This document shows, piece after piece, positions 17,007 to 24,661 of a DNA stretch of 43,963 bases (positions are counted from its first letter, which is position 1; the number at the start of each line of letters is the position of its first letter). A program made the translations under genes and the position numbers. The DNA is taken from NCBI GenBank assembly GCA_037445775.1, contig JBBIJX010000010.1, forward strand, positions 1 through 43,963. Reading direction: 5' to 3'. The notes beneath the pieces were generated by a model. It was not told the DNA's origin. It made no database searches and saw only the letters and a list, made by a program, of their open reading frames with translations. The stretch is from JBBUX01 sp037445775 (lineage in GTDB: Bacteria > Actinomycetota > Coriobacteriia > Anaerosomatales > PHET01).

Positions 17007-17654
17007 TTGCAAGTCACACGGCTCGTGCTCGGCCCGCTTTCGACCAACTGCTGGCTTGTATCGGCCCACGAAGAGGCCGATGTCGCCGTCATCGACCCCG
17101 GTGGCGACCCGCCGGTGCTTCTCGACGCACTCCGTGGCCGCCGGGTCGGGGCCGTGATCCTGACACACGCCCACTTCGACCATCTTGGGGCTGTGTCCGA
17201 ACTCATCCAGCGGTCGGGCGCGCCGCTCCTCGTGCATGAGGACGATGCCGCGCGGGTCACTGGCGATGGGCCGACGGGGACAGGCGGTGCGCTCTTCGGC
17301 TTCACCGGCGCGGTCGCGCCGGCCGCCGACCGCACGGTGCGGGACGGCGACCGCATCGACGTGGGCCCGCTGCGGCTCGAGGTCTTGCACACGCCGGGTC
17401 ATACGGAAGGTGGCATGTGCCTGTTCGTGAGGGATCCTGACGGCGGTCCGCCGCACCTGTTCAGCGGTGACACTCTGTTCGCCGGCAGCGTGGGGCGGAC
17501 GGACTTCCCCGGCGGTGACGCGCGTCAGCTCGCGCGCTCGATCGCGTCCAAACTCGCCGGATTGCCGCTGGAGACCATCGTCCATCCGGGACACGGACCG
17601 GACACGACCGTCTCCCGTGAGGCGCGGACCAATCCCTTCTGGCCGCGCACCTGA
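17007..17654 (+). CDS. MBL-fold metallohydrolase (glyoxalase II / YcbL-like)
   Basis: About 216 residues with the metallo-beta-lactamase metal site H54-x-H56-x-D58-H59 (THAHFDHLG), HTPGHTEGG, the segment FSGDTLFAGSVGRTDFPGGD and a final HPGHGPDT. This pattern fits small glyoxalase II-like or persulfide-type hydrolases, but the substrate cannot be assigned from sequence. TTG 17007 gives the usual start (LQVTRLVLGPLSTNCWLV) with aaggg 9 nt upstream. A GTG at 16953 would add 18 residues and cannot be excluded. In many Firmicutes an MBL gene sits between relA and hisS, as here. Confidence 0.88.
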   Translation: MQVTRLVLGPLSTNCWLVSAHEEADVAVIDPGGDPPVLLDALRGRRVGAVILTHAHFDHLGAVSELIQRSGAPLLVHEDDAARVTGDGPTGTGGALFGFTGAVAPAADRTVRDGDRIDVGPLRLEVLHTPGHTEGGMCLFVRDPDGGPPHLFSGDTLFAGSVGRTDFPGGDARQLARSIASKLAGLPLETIVHPGHGPDTTVSREARTNPFWPRT

Positions 17655-17695
17655 CGGACGGGGCCGCGCGCGTGGCGGGACGCAGGTTGTCGCGC

Positions 17696-17701
17696 TACAC
17701 T
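17696..17701 (+). promoter_or_regulatory. -10 box TACACT of hisS
   Basis: GCGCTACACT precedes the hisS ATG by about 33 nt, a normal leader with gaagg at 17726-17730. The same GCGCTACACT string is found before the 6S-like RNA. Confidence 0.4.
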
Positions 17702-17734
17702 TGCGCCTTGCACCGTAGCCGAACCGAAGGCCCG

Positions 17735-19030
17735 ATGATCGTGAGTCAGAACTTCCGTGCGCCGAAGGGGACGAACGACCTCGTCGGCGAGTCATCACTC
17801 GCGTGGGAACATCTCCTGAGCACCGCCCGCGATCTGTTCGCGGCGTACGGCTACGCGCCCATCTATACGCCACTCTTCGAGCACACCGAGGTCTTCACCC
17901 GCGGTATCGGTGAGGCCACTGACATCGTGGGCAAGGAGATGTACACCTTCCTCGATAAGGGGGACCGGTCGATCACGCTCCGCCCCGAGGGGACGGCGAG
18001 CGTCGTACGCGCCGCGCTCGAGCACGGGCTTGTCGCCAACGCCCAGGCGTGCAAGGTCTACTACGCCGGTCCGATGTTCCGCTACGAACGCCCGCAGAAG
18101 GGGCGCATGCGCCAGTTCTGGCAGATCGGCGTCGAAGCACTCAACATGGCCGAACCTACCGTCGACGCCGAAGTGATTGCTCTGCTGTGGCGCTACTTCG
18201 CGACGCTGGGGATCCCGGGTGACGCCATGCGCCTGCTCGTGAACTCGATGGGTGACGACGCGTGCCGCCCCGCCTACCGGGGCAAGGTCGCCGAACACAT
18301 CCGGGCCCACGCTGCAGAGCTTTGCGACGAGTGCGTGAGGCGCGCAGAGACAAACCCCTTGCGCGCGTTCGACTGCAAGAACCCCGCATGCGTCCCGGTC
18401 ATGGGACACGCGCCGCGCCTTCGCGATGAGCTCTGCGAGGCGTGCGCCTCGCACCACGAGGCTGTGACCGGCTCGCTCAGGCGTCTCGGCATCCCGTTCA
18501 CCGAGGAGCCGAAGCTCGTGCGGGGTCTCGACTACTACACTCGAACGGTCTTTGAGATCCAGGTCGACGCCGGTCTGGGCTCGCAGAACGCGATAGGCGG
18601 CGGCGGACGCTATGACCGTCTGATGGAGGAGTACGGCGGGCCACCGACGCCCGGCTTGGGCTTCGCGCTCGGCTTCGAGCGCACCTACCTCGCCATGCAG
18701 GCGCTCGGGGCTGCGATTCCCGCGCCGGAGCGGGCTGAGGTGTTCGTCGCCTCCGTTGAAGATTCGCTTCAAGCCGATGCGTTCGCGCTCGCCATGTCGC
18801 TGCGGGACGCGGGTGTCCCGGCGGACTGCGATCACCAGGGACGGTCACTCAAGTCCCAGTTCAAGCAGGCGGACCGCTTGGGCGCGCGTTACGTCGCGGT
18901 GTTGGGTCCAGATGAGGCCGTGTGCGGTGAAGTGACGCTCAGGGACATGGCGACGAAGGTGGAGTCGCGGGTGGCGCTCGAGGGTGTTGCTGCCGCAGTC
19001 ATCGCAGCGCGTGGTGCCGCCGACGCGTGA
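17735..19030 (+). CDS. hisS: histidyl-tRNA synthetase
   Basis: 431 residues, usual for class II HisRS. It charges tRNA-His in the cytoplasm. Motif 2 region RPEGTASVVRA and MFRYERPQKGRMRQFWQIGVE, the histidine-binding RGLDYYTRTVFE, GGGGRYDRL and motif 3 near GLGFALGFERTYL are all present. The C-terminal anticodon domain starts near residue 330. A cysteine-rich insert (CDECVRRAETNPLRAFDCKN, then two further cysteines) is also present, as in several bacterial HisRS. The ATG at 17735 is preceded by gaagg. No T-box leader is seen. aspS follows 42 nt later. Confidence 0.96.
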   Translation: MIVSQNFRAPKGTNDLVGESSLAWEHLLSTARDLFAAYGYAPIYTPLFEHTEVFTRGIGEATDIVGKEMYTFLDKGDRSITLRPEGTASVVRAALEHGLVANAQACKVYYAGPMFRYERPQKGRMRQFWQIGVEALNMAEPTVDAEVIALLWRYFATLGIPGDAMRLLVNSMGDDACRPAYRGKVAEHIRAHAAELCDECVRRAETNPLRAFDCKNPACVPVMGHAPRLRDELCEACASHHEAVTGSLRRLGIPFTEEPKLVRGLDYYTRTVFEIQVDAGLGSQNAIGGGGRYDRLMEEYGGPPTPGLGFALGFERTYLAMQALGAAIPAPERAEVFVASVEDSLQADAFALAMSLRDAGVPADCDHQGRSLKSQFKQADRLGARYVAVLGPDEAVCGEVTLRDMATKVESRVALEGVAAAVIAARGAADA

Positions 19031-19072
19031 GAGACGATCGCGGCTGGGTCCGCAGATGATGGGAAGGTGCTC

Positions 19073-20842
19073 ATGCTGGACGGTAGGTACTCGATGCGCT
19101 CGGACGTCTGTGGCTCGCTAGGCGAGTCAGCCATAGGTTCGCGGGTCAGACTTGCCGGCTGGGTCGCCAAGCGGCGCGACCACGGGGGTCTGATCTTCGT
19201 CGATTTGCGCGACCGCTCAGGCGTAGTGCAATGCGTCTTCGATCCGGTCGCGTCGGGCGACGCGTTCTCGGTGGCCGAATCAGTCAGGCCTGAGTGGGTG
19301 GTTCTGCTAGACGGGACAGTGCGCAAGCGGCCGGACGGCACGGAGAACCCGGGTATGGCCACAGGTGCCGTAGAGGTCGTCATCGACACCGCAGTCGTGC
19401 TCAACCGTGCCGAGACGCCGCCCTTCGAGATCGAGCCGGATATCGAGACCGACGAACTCACGCGGCTTCGGTGGCGCTACCTCGACATTCGGCGCCCCGA
19501 GGTGCTCGGTGCGCTGCTGACACGCGATGCCATGACGCGGCGGTTTCGCACGTCGCTTGCGGAGCGGGGCTTCGTCGAGGTCGAGACGCCCATTTTGGGC
19601 AGGTCGACGCCCGAGGGCGCTCGCGACTTCATCGTGCCCAGCCGCCTCAACCCCGGCAAGTTCTACGCGCTGCCGCAGTCTCCGCAGCTCTTCAAGCAGC
19701 TGTTGATGGTCGCCGGCATCGAGCGCTACTACCAGATCGCGCGCTGCTTCCGGGACGAGGATCTGCGCGCGGACCGCCAGCCCGAGTTCACGCAGGTCGA
19801 CCTCGAGATGTCCTTCGTCGAGATGGACGACGTGCTCGAACTTATGGAGGACGTGATCGCCGAGGTACTGCGCGAAGGCGGCATCGGGGTCTCGACGCCG
19901 CTTCGCCGGGTCACGTACGCCGAGGCGATGGAGCGCTGGGGTTCCGACCGTCCCGACACGCGCTTCGGGCTCGAGCTCGCGGACTTGTCCGACGTCTTCT
20001 TGGGCACCGATTTCAAGGTCTTCGCAGGTGCTCTCGCGTCGGGCGGTGTCATCAAGGCGCTGAACGCGAAGGGGGCCGGCGACTGGAGCCGTGGCCGGAT
20101 CGATGCGCTCAACCAAGCGGCGATCGACGCGGGGGCCAAGGGGCTCGCGTGGATCGCGTTCTCCTCTGATGGCGAGGTCAAGGGCCCGGTCGCGAAGTTC
20201 TTCTCCGAAACGCAGTTGGAGGCGTTGCGCACGGCGCTCGAGGTGGCGCCCGGCGACCTCGTCTGTATGGTCGCGGACGACCGGATCGTTGCCTGCGAGG
20301 TCCTTGGCGCGCTGCGGCTGCGCCTCGCCGAGGAACTTGAGATCGAGAGGGTCGGCCACGGCCTGCTTTGGGTGACCGACTTCCCGATGTTCAAGTACGA
20401 CGACGAAGAGGAGCGTTGGACCGCCAACCACCATCCGTTCACCCGGCCGCTCGACGACCACATCGAGCGTATCGAGGACGATCCGGGCGCCGTCCTCTCG
20501 TACGCGTATGACCTTGTCATGGATGGCTACGAGATCGGTGGCGGCACGCTGCGCATGCACGACGCCTCGCTGCAGCGGCGCGTGCTGCGAGCCATAGGCC
20601 TGAGAGACGATGAGGCCGCCGAGCAGTTCGGATTCCTCCTTGAAGCCCTTCAGTACGGCGCGCCGCCGCATGGCGGTATCGCGCTAGGGCTCGACCGGCT
20701 CGTGATGCTCGCGGTGGGCGGCACCTCGATCCGCGACGTCATCGCGTTCCCCAAGACGTCGTCTGGCGCAGACCCCATGACGTCCGCGCCTGACTCCGTG
20801 AGCGCACGTCAACTGCGAGAGGTTCACCTGAAGGTCGACTAG
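19073..20842 (+). CDS. aspS: aspartyl-tRNA synthetase
   Basis: About 589 residues, the bacterial AspRS size with the GAD insertion domain. The N-terminal OB anticodon domain (VRLAGWVAKRRDHGGLIFVDLRD) is followed by motif 1 near FVEVETPILGRSTPEGARDF, motif 2 (YQIARCFRDEDLRADRQPEF) and motif 3 (GGIALGLDRLVMLAVG). ATG 19073 has ggaagg 6-7 nt upstream. GTG 19067 and ATG 19094 are in-frame alternatives. Whether it also charges tRNA-Asn cannot be told from the window because no gatCAB or asnS is present. hisS-aspS pairing is common in Firmicutes and related Actinobacteria. Confidence 0.96.
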   Translation: MLDGRYSMRSDVCGSLGESAIGSRVRLAGWVAKRRDHGGLIFVDLRDRSGVVQCVFDPVASGDAFSVAESVRPEWVVLLDGTVRKRPDGTENPGMATGAVEVVIDTAVVLNRAETPPFEIEPDIETDELTRLRWRYLDIRRPEVLGALLTRDAMTRRFRTSLAERGFVEVETPILGRSTPEGARDFIVPSRLNPGKFYALPQSPQLFKQLLMVAGIERYYQIARCFRDEDLRADRQPEFTQVDLEMSFVEMDDVLELMEDVIAEVLREGGIGVSTPLRRVTYAEAMERWGSDRPDTRFGLELADLSDVFLGTDFKVFAGALASGGVIKALNAKGAGDWSRGRIDALNQAAIDAGAKGLAWIAFSSDGEVKGPVAKFFSETQLEALRTALEVAPGDLVCMVADDRIVACEVLGALRLRLAEELEIERVGHGLLWVTDFPMFKYDDEEERWTANHHPFTRPLDDHIERIEDDPGAVLSYAYDLVMDGYEIGGGTLRMHDASLQRRVLRAIGLRDDEAAEQFGFLLEALQYGAPPHGGIALGLDRLVMLAVGGTSIRDVIAFPKTSSGADPMTSAPDSVSARQLREVHLKVD

Positions 20843-20868
20843 GTGCGCTGCGACGTGGGTGCGAGCGG

Positions 20869-20898
20869 TTGTTGGCCGAGGCCGACAGGCGCTACACT
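20869..20898 (+). promoter_or_regulatory. promoter of the 6S-like RNA
   Basis: TTGTTG (20869-20874), an 18-nt spacer and TACACT (20893-20898). The start would fall near 20905. This is one of the few sites in the window with both hexamers recognisable. Confidence 0.5.
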
Positions 20899-20904
20899 CA
20901 TCAC

Positions 20905-21085
20905 AGGCTTCGCCTTGTCTGTGGCCCGGCGCATACGGTCGAACCAACACTTCTCGTTCGGGAGCCTCACATCTCGGGGCGGACAGGGATCCTCGCAAGA
21001 GGAAGCTGGAGGCCGCGGTGCGGGCACCCACCTGCTGAGGCAGGTTCACCCGGCCGGGCTACAGCAGGGCGGGCCGCATACGTCG
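20905..21085 (+). ncRNA. ssrS: probable 6S RNA
   Basis: A gene-free stretch of about 180 nt after a good promoter folds as a rod with a central bubble. Closing helices pair 20920-20928 with 21070-21078 (9 bp) and 20936-20941 with 21051-21056 (6 bp). The 3' side of the bubble holds the small hairpin ACCTGC-TGAG-GCAGGT (about 21029-21046), and the far end holds a GNRA-type hairpin TCCTC-GCAA-GAGGA. The 3' segment GGGCTACAGCAGGGCGGGCCGCAT resembles E. coli 6S GGGTTACAG...GCGGCAT. In Bacillus subtilis the 6S-1 gene lies just beyond aspS, the same place. Such RNAs bind the housekeeping RNA polymerase holoenzyme. An alternative is a long structured leader of the lipoprotein gene. The 3' end is estimated. 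Confidence 0.62.
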
Positions 21086-21103
21086 CACTCTGGAGGCAGC
21101 AAC

Positions 21104-21691
21104 ATGCGCGGATTCGTCGTAGCACTCGTCGCCGTATCGATGCTCTTCGTGCTTACGGGATGCGGGGGAGGAGGCGGGGAGGAGACCGTCACCGAGACGC
21201 CGCCGCCCGCCGAGGCGGCCCCGCCGCCACCTGCCGAAGGCTCGCCTATCACAGACCGGTCCAAGCCGGAGTCGGCGACGGTGTTCGAGGAGTTCCCCAA
21301 GGGAAGCCAGCTGCCCACCGCGGTCGCTGAGAACCTTGAGGTGGGCCAGCCTATGCTCATCCTGTTCGTCGACGGCTCCCAGAAGGTCACGAACGAGGTG
21401 CGCTCGGCCGTGGACGCAGCGGTCAAGAAGTACACAGGGGTCGTCGATCTGATCGTCTACGACTTGTCCAAGTACGCGAGCACCGACGCGTCGGGGCAGG
21501 TGAACGTCGACGGCACCGGACTGACCGAGGATCCCAAGAACGCTCTCGCGACCTCACTTGCGCGCGAGCTCAAGGTCAGCGGGCGGCCCTACATCGTCAT
21601 GACCGACGACCAGAGCTTCGTTGTCTTTCGGCATCGGGGTCTCGTGGACACCGACTTCCTGCTCATGCACATGGGGCGGTTGACGGACTGA
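21104..21691 (+). CDS. thioredoxin-like lipoprotein
   Basis: About 195 residues. A lipoprotein signal (MRGFVVALVAVSMLFVLTGC, acylated C20) is followed by a glycine run and a Pro/Ala/Glu-rich tether. The C-terminal 130 residues read like a thioredoxin-type fold (QPMLILFVDGSQKVTNEVRS, VVDLIVYDL, VSGRPYIVMTDDQ with a cis-Pro-like position, FRHRGLVDTDFLLMHM). The CxxC redox motif is missing, so it is unlikely to be an oxidoreductase; a binding or structural role is more plausible. The ATG at 21104 has GGAGG at 21092-21096. A longer in-frame reading from 20843 would run through the 6S-like RNA and hide the signal peptide. Confidence 0.75.
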   Translation: MRGFVVALVAVSMLFVLTGCGGGGGEETVTETPPPAEAAPPPPAEGSPITDRSKPESATVFEEFPKGSQLPTAVAENLEVGQPMLILFVDGSQKVTNEVRSAVDAAVKKYTGVVDLIVYDLSKYASTDASGQVNVDGTGLTEDPKNALATSLARELKVSGRPYIVMTDDQSFVVFRHRGLVDTDFLLMHMGRLTD

Positions 21692-21782
21692 CGGTGAGGC
21701 CGCGGGGTTCGGGGTCCCTCGGAGTTCCAGAGACGGGTCCCGCATAGGCGTGTTCGCGCGCACGAGGCGGCACCCCCTCTGC

Positions 21783-21788
21783 TAGACT
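21783..21788 (+). promoter_or_regulatory. -10 box TAGACT of the sigma-factor operon
   Basis: TGCTAGACT sits in the 158-nt gap between the lipoprotein gene and the DUF948-like gene, 61 nt before its ATG. Nothing else recognisable lies in that gap. Confidence 0.35.
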
Positions 21789-21849
21789 TCTGCTGGTCCG
21801 CGCAGGCGATGGAGGAGCCCTGGCCGGTTCGGAGGCAGTCCGTCTGCTC

Positions 21850-22287
21850 ATGTACGCGTCCGCGACCGTGGCGTGTGTCGTAGCCGCATGGGCGCTTGTG
21901 GAGATGGGACGCGCCATGCGCTCGTTGCGCAGGGCGGCTGACAACGCTGACGAGCGGCTCAAGCCGCTGCTCGACAAGGCCGACGTGACCGTCGATGCCA
22001 TCAACGTCGAGTTGCTACGGATCGATGCCATCGTCACACGGTTCGAGCGGGCGGGCGAACGGGCGTCGGCGGCCTCTGACACTCTCAGCGGGTTTGTCGC
22101 CGCCCCCACGGAGATCGTGAACGAAGTCGCGCTCAGGGTGCGTCGAGCGTGGCGTGAGAGGCGGTCCACGCCGGCCGCAGGTGCTGAGAGTAGGGCGGAC
22201 CGTTCCCCGGACGCCTACGGGGCGGGTGAGACGGAAGACGTCACAGGCGGGCCCACGGGCGCCGAGGAGGGCGAGGATCATGGCTGA
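21850..22287 (+). CDS. small membrane-anchored coiled-coil protein (DUF948-like)
   Basis: About 145 residues: a single N-terminal membrane helix (SATVACVVAAWALVEMG), then a long amphipathic region rich in Leu/Ala/Arg/Asp with repeated small hydrophobic spacing (LRRAADNADERLKPLLDKAD). A disordered acidic Gly/Glu tail follows. This is the look of DUF948/YtxG-type general-stress membrane proteins. The start is uncertain: ATG 21850 has a GGAGG 14 nt upstream, while a second GGAGGA at 21811-21816 has no good start codon. Its end overlaps the anti-sigma gene by 8 nt, so it probably belongs to the same stress regulon. Confidence 0.65.
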   Translation: MYASATVACVVAAWALVEMGRAMRSLRRAADNADERLKPLLDKADVTVDAINVELLRIDAIVTRFERAGERASAASDTLSGFVAAPTEIVNEVALRVRRAWRERRSTPAAGAESRADRSPDAYGAGETEDVTGGPTGAEEGEDHG

Positions 22288-22675
22288 GCAGGTGCAACTC
22301 ATCGTCCCTGCAAGGGGGGAATACGCGCGGATCGTACGCGTGATGGCGGCAGCTCTGGGCAGCCGGCTCGATATGAGCGTTGACGACATCGAGGACCTCA
22401 GGATGGCGGTCGAAGAGGCCTTCGTGCACGCGATCGATGGCGCCGACGAGCAGGCGGACGTTACGTTCACGTTCGGCATCAGCGAACGCTCCCTCGACCT
22501 CTCCGTCTGCGTCGGCGCTGCAAGTGGCCCGGTCGACGAGGATACGGAGCGACGCGCCTCGTTGTCGGCGTTCATCCTCGACGCGGTCTGCGACTACCAC
22601 GAGTTCGTGAGCGACGAAGACGGGACGCGCTGGCTTCGCATCTCCAAGTACGCGAAGGCCGGCGATGCCGATTAG
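22280..22675 (+). CDS. RsbW/SpoIIAB-like anti-sigma factor, degenerate ATPase
   Basis: 131 residues with the GHKL-type fold of serine-kinase anti-sigma factors (VQLIVPARGEYARIVRVMA at the start, DDIEDLRMAVEEAFVHAI, then beta strands ADVTFTFGI and SLDLSVCVG). In functional kinases the N box is E-A-x-x-N. Here it reads E46-A47-F48-V49-H50, so the metal-binding Asn is replaced by His, and no clear D-x-G-x-G box follows. It overlaps the sigma gene by 11 nt and is therefore its likely partner. Binding of the sigma factor may persist without kinase activity. The ATG at 22280 overlaps the previous gene, and a longer in-frame start at 22154 lacks similarity. Confidence 0.8.
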   Translation: MAEQVQLIVPARGEYARIVRVMAAALGSRLDMSVDDIEDLRMAVEEAFVHAIDGADEQADVTFTFGISERSLDLSVCVGAASGPVDEDTERRASLSAFILDAVCDYHEFVSDEDGTRWLRISKYAKAGDAD

Positions 22676-23450
22676 CCGCCGCCCGCAGAAGCAGTCACGC
22701 AAGCTCACGTGGGACAAGGTCTACACGCGTGAGCTCTTCGTGCGCTACCGTCTCGACGGTGACGAGGCGGCACGTGATGAGCTCATCACGATGTATCTGA
22801 ACCTCGTGAAGTATCTCGCGAGCCGCTTCCGCAACCGGGGGGAGCCCGTCGAGGATCTCGTGCAGGTGGGGACGATAGGTCTGATCAAGGCCATCGACCG
22901 CTTCGACATCGAGCGCCAGGTGGAGTTCACCACGTACGCGACTCCCACCATCGTCGGCGAGCTCAAGCGCTACTTTCGTGACAAAGGCTGGGCGATCAAA
23001 GTCCCGCGTCGACTTCAGGAGCTCTCGTTCAGGGTGAACCAGGCGATCGATGCGCTCACCCAGCGTATACAACGCTCGCCTTCGGTGCAGGAGATCGCCG
23101 AGTACCTCGAGGTGACTCCCGATGAGGTGCTTGAGGCGATGGAGACGAGCGAGGCGTACAACTTCGTTTCGCTCGAAAGTGACCGTGGAGGAGACGGGTC
23201 CGAGTCGTTCTCGATCCTCGAGTACATCGGCTCCGACGACGTCCTCATGCTCGCGGTCGATGACCGTACCACGCTCCAGAACGCGTTCAAGGAGCTAACA
23301 CCTCAAGAGCAGCACGTGCTCTACCTGCGCTTCTTCGAAGGACTGACGCAGACCGAGATCGCGCGTACGCTAGACATCTCACAGATGCAGGTATCAAGGC
23401 TCCTGCGCAGGACTCTTCGGGTGCTGCGCGAGAACATCGCGCGGGAGTAG
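22665..23450 (+). CDS. SigB/SigF/SigG-type RNA polymerase sigma factor
   Basis: 261 residues, group 3 sigma-70 with regions 2, 3 and 4. Region 2: NLVKYLASRFRNRGEPVEDL, VGTIGLIKAIDRFD, FTTYATPTIVGELKRYFRD. Region 3: VPRRLQELSFRVNQAIDAL, RSPSVQEIAEYLEV. Region 4: ELTPQEQHVLYLRFFEGLTQ and the helix-turn-helix TQTEIARTLDISQMQVSRLL. The -10 reading helix resembles SigB/SigF, which recognise GTTT-N-GGGTAT-like promoters, not the sigma-28 consensus found at the pilus genes. Overlap with the RsbW-like gene indicates direct control. No STAS anti-anti-sigma gene is in the window. It could serve general stress or differentiation. Confidence 0.92.
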   Translation: MPISRRPQKQSRKLTWDKVYTRELFVRYRLDGDEAARDELITMYLNLVKYLASRFRNRGEPVEDLVQVGTIGLIKAIDRFDIERQVEFTTYATPTIVGELKRYFRDKGWAIKVPRRLQELSFRVNQAIDALTQRIQRSPSVQEIAEYLEVTPDEVLEAMETSEAYNFVSLESDRGGDGSESFSILEYIGSDDVLMLAVDDRTTLQNAFKELTPQEQHVLYLRFFEGLTQTEIARTLDISQMQVSRLLRRTLRVLRENIARE

Positions 23451-23455
23451 GTGTC

Positions 23456-24661
23456 ATGCCGGACCGTCACGAGATCAGGACTGCCCGATGGGCGCCCACC
23501 TACTACGCCGTGTGGGCGAGCATCGGCGGTATCGTCCTGCTCGCCGCCGTGGGCTGGGCGTTCGCGCGAATCGCGGGAGTGCTCGCGCCGTTCGTTCTTG
23601 CGTTCCTCTTCGTCTTTCTGCTGCAGTCCCCGGTCGCCTCGCTCGAGCGCCGCGGCGTCGGGCGGTCCACGGCCACGCTCGTCTGCTTCGTCACCGGCTT
23701 CTTCATCGTTTCGCTCATCGTCGTGTTCTTGTTCCCTCCCATAGGCAGGGAGCTCGTCTCGTTCGCCAACGCGATCCCTGACTACCTGAAGCTGGGCGAA
23801 GATCTGCTTCTGGCGGCGCGCGAGCGATTCAGCGACATCGTGGTCCCGCCGTGGGTCCAGAGTGCCGCGGGCGCTATCGCCTCGTCGATCGGCAACGTCT
23901 TCATGAGCCTCGGGGATATGCTCGCCCGGGGCATCGTGTCGGCGGGAAGCGGCATCGCCACCGTCTTCTTCGACCTCTTCCTGGCGATAGTTGTGGCTTT
24001 CTGGACGCTCAGGGATCTGCCGAAGATCCGCACGGAGATGCGGGTTCTCGCTGGCGACAAGTACGAGGACGACCTCGAGAACCTGCTCGGCACCGTGGGG
24101 CGTGTTGTTGGCGGCTACCTGAAGGGCCAGACCATCGCGTCGGCCGTCACGGGAACGATGGCTGCGGCCGGTCTGGCAATCGTTGGCGTGCCATACGCGC
24201 TCGTGCTGGGCATCATCACATTCATCTTCAACTACGTGCCCTATATCGGTCCGTTCTTCGCCGGTCTCATCGCTGCTGTCGTGGGGCTCTTTCTGGGTCC
24301 ACTCCAGGCGCTGCTGGCGATCGTGGCCGTGCTGGCCGCTCAGCAGCTGACGGACCTGTTCGTGACACCGCGCGTCATGTCCGAACAGGTCGACCTGCAT
24401 CCGATCCTCGTGATATTCTCGCTGCTCGCCGGAGGCAGCTTGTTCGGCTTCTGGGGCATGATATTCGCCATCCCGATCGCGGCCACGGCGAAGGGGTTGT
24501 TCGTCTACTACTGGGAGCGTCGGACGAACCGCGCGCTCGCCACCGAGGACGGGGCCCTGTTCCGCTCGCCGGCCTGTCCGGACGATGCGCCGGACTGCGA
24601 CGAGCAGTCGCCCGATGATGCGCCGCGCGGCGGGCGCGATGACGAGCAAGGGAGCCCGTAG
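23456..24661 (+). CDS. AI-2E (PerM/YrrI) family membrane transporter
   Basis: 401 residues with about seven or eight membrane helices: two N-terminal (TYYAVWASIGGIVLLAAVGW, VLAPFVLAFLFVFLLQSPV), one near 72-93, and the conserved C-terminal block (GVPYALVLGIITFIFNYVPY, IGPFFAGLIAAVVGLFL, HPILVIFSLLAGGSLFGFWG). Family members include AI-2 exporters and Na+/H+ antiporter-like proteins, so the substrate is open. An acidic disordered tail (DDAPDCDEQSPDDAP) ends it. It follows the sigma gene by 5 nt and abuts alaS without a gap. Bacillus yrrI likewise precedes alaS. Confidence 0.85.
   Translation: MPDRHEIRTARWAPTYYAVWASIGGIVLLAAVGWAFARIAGVLAPFVLAFLFVFLLQSPVASLERRGVGRSTATLVCFVTGFFIVSLIVVFLFPPIGRELVSFANAIPDYLKLGEDLLLAARERFSDIVVPPWVQSAAGAIASSIGNVFMSLGDMLARGIVSAGSGIATVFFDLFLAIVVAFWTLRDLPKIRTEMRVLAGDKYEDDLENLLGTVGRVVGGYLKGQTIASAVTGTMAAAGLAIVGVPYALVLGIITFIFNYVPYIGPFFAGLIAAVVGLFLGPLQALLAIVAVLAAQQLTDLFVTPRVMSEQVDLHPILVIFSLLAGGSLFGFWGMIFAIPIAATAKGLFVYYWERRTNRALATEDGALFRSPACPDDAPDCDEQSPDDAPRGGRDDEQGSP

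Noticed and set aside
17655..17734. T-box leader before hisS (also looked for at aspS and alaS)
   Set aside because: Leaders are under about 80 nt, and no T-box bulge sequence or terminator/antiterminator pair is visible.
20843..21103. N-terminal extension of the lipoprotein from an upstream start
   Set aside because: Would place 87 residues before a perfect lipoprotein signal and read through the structured RNA. A good Shine-Dalgarno site precedes ATG 21104.
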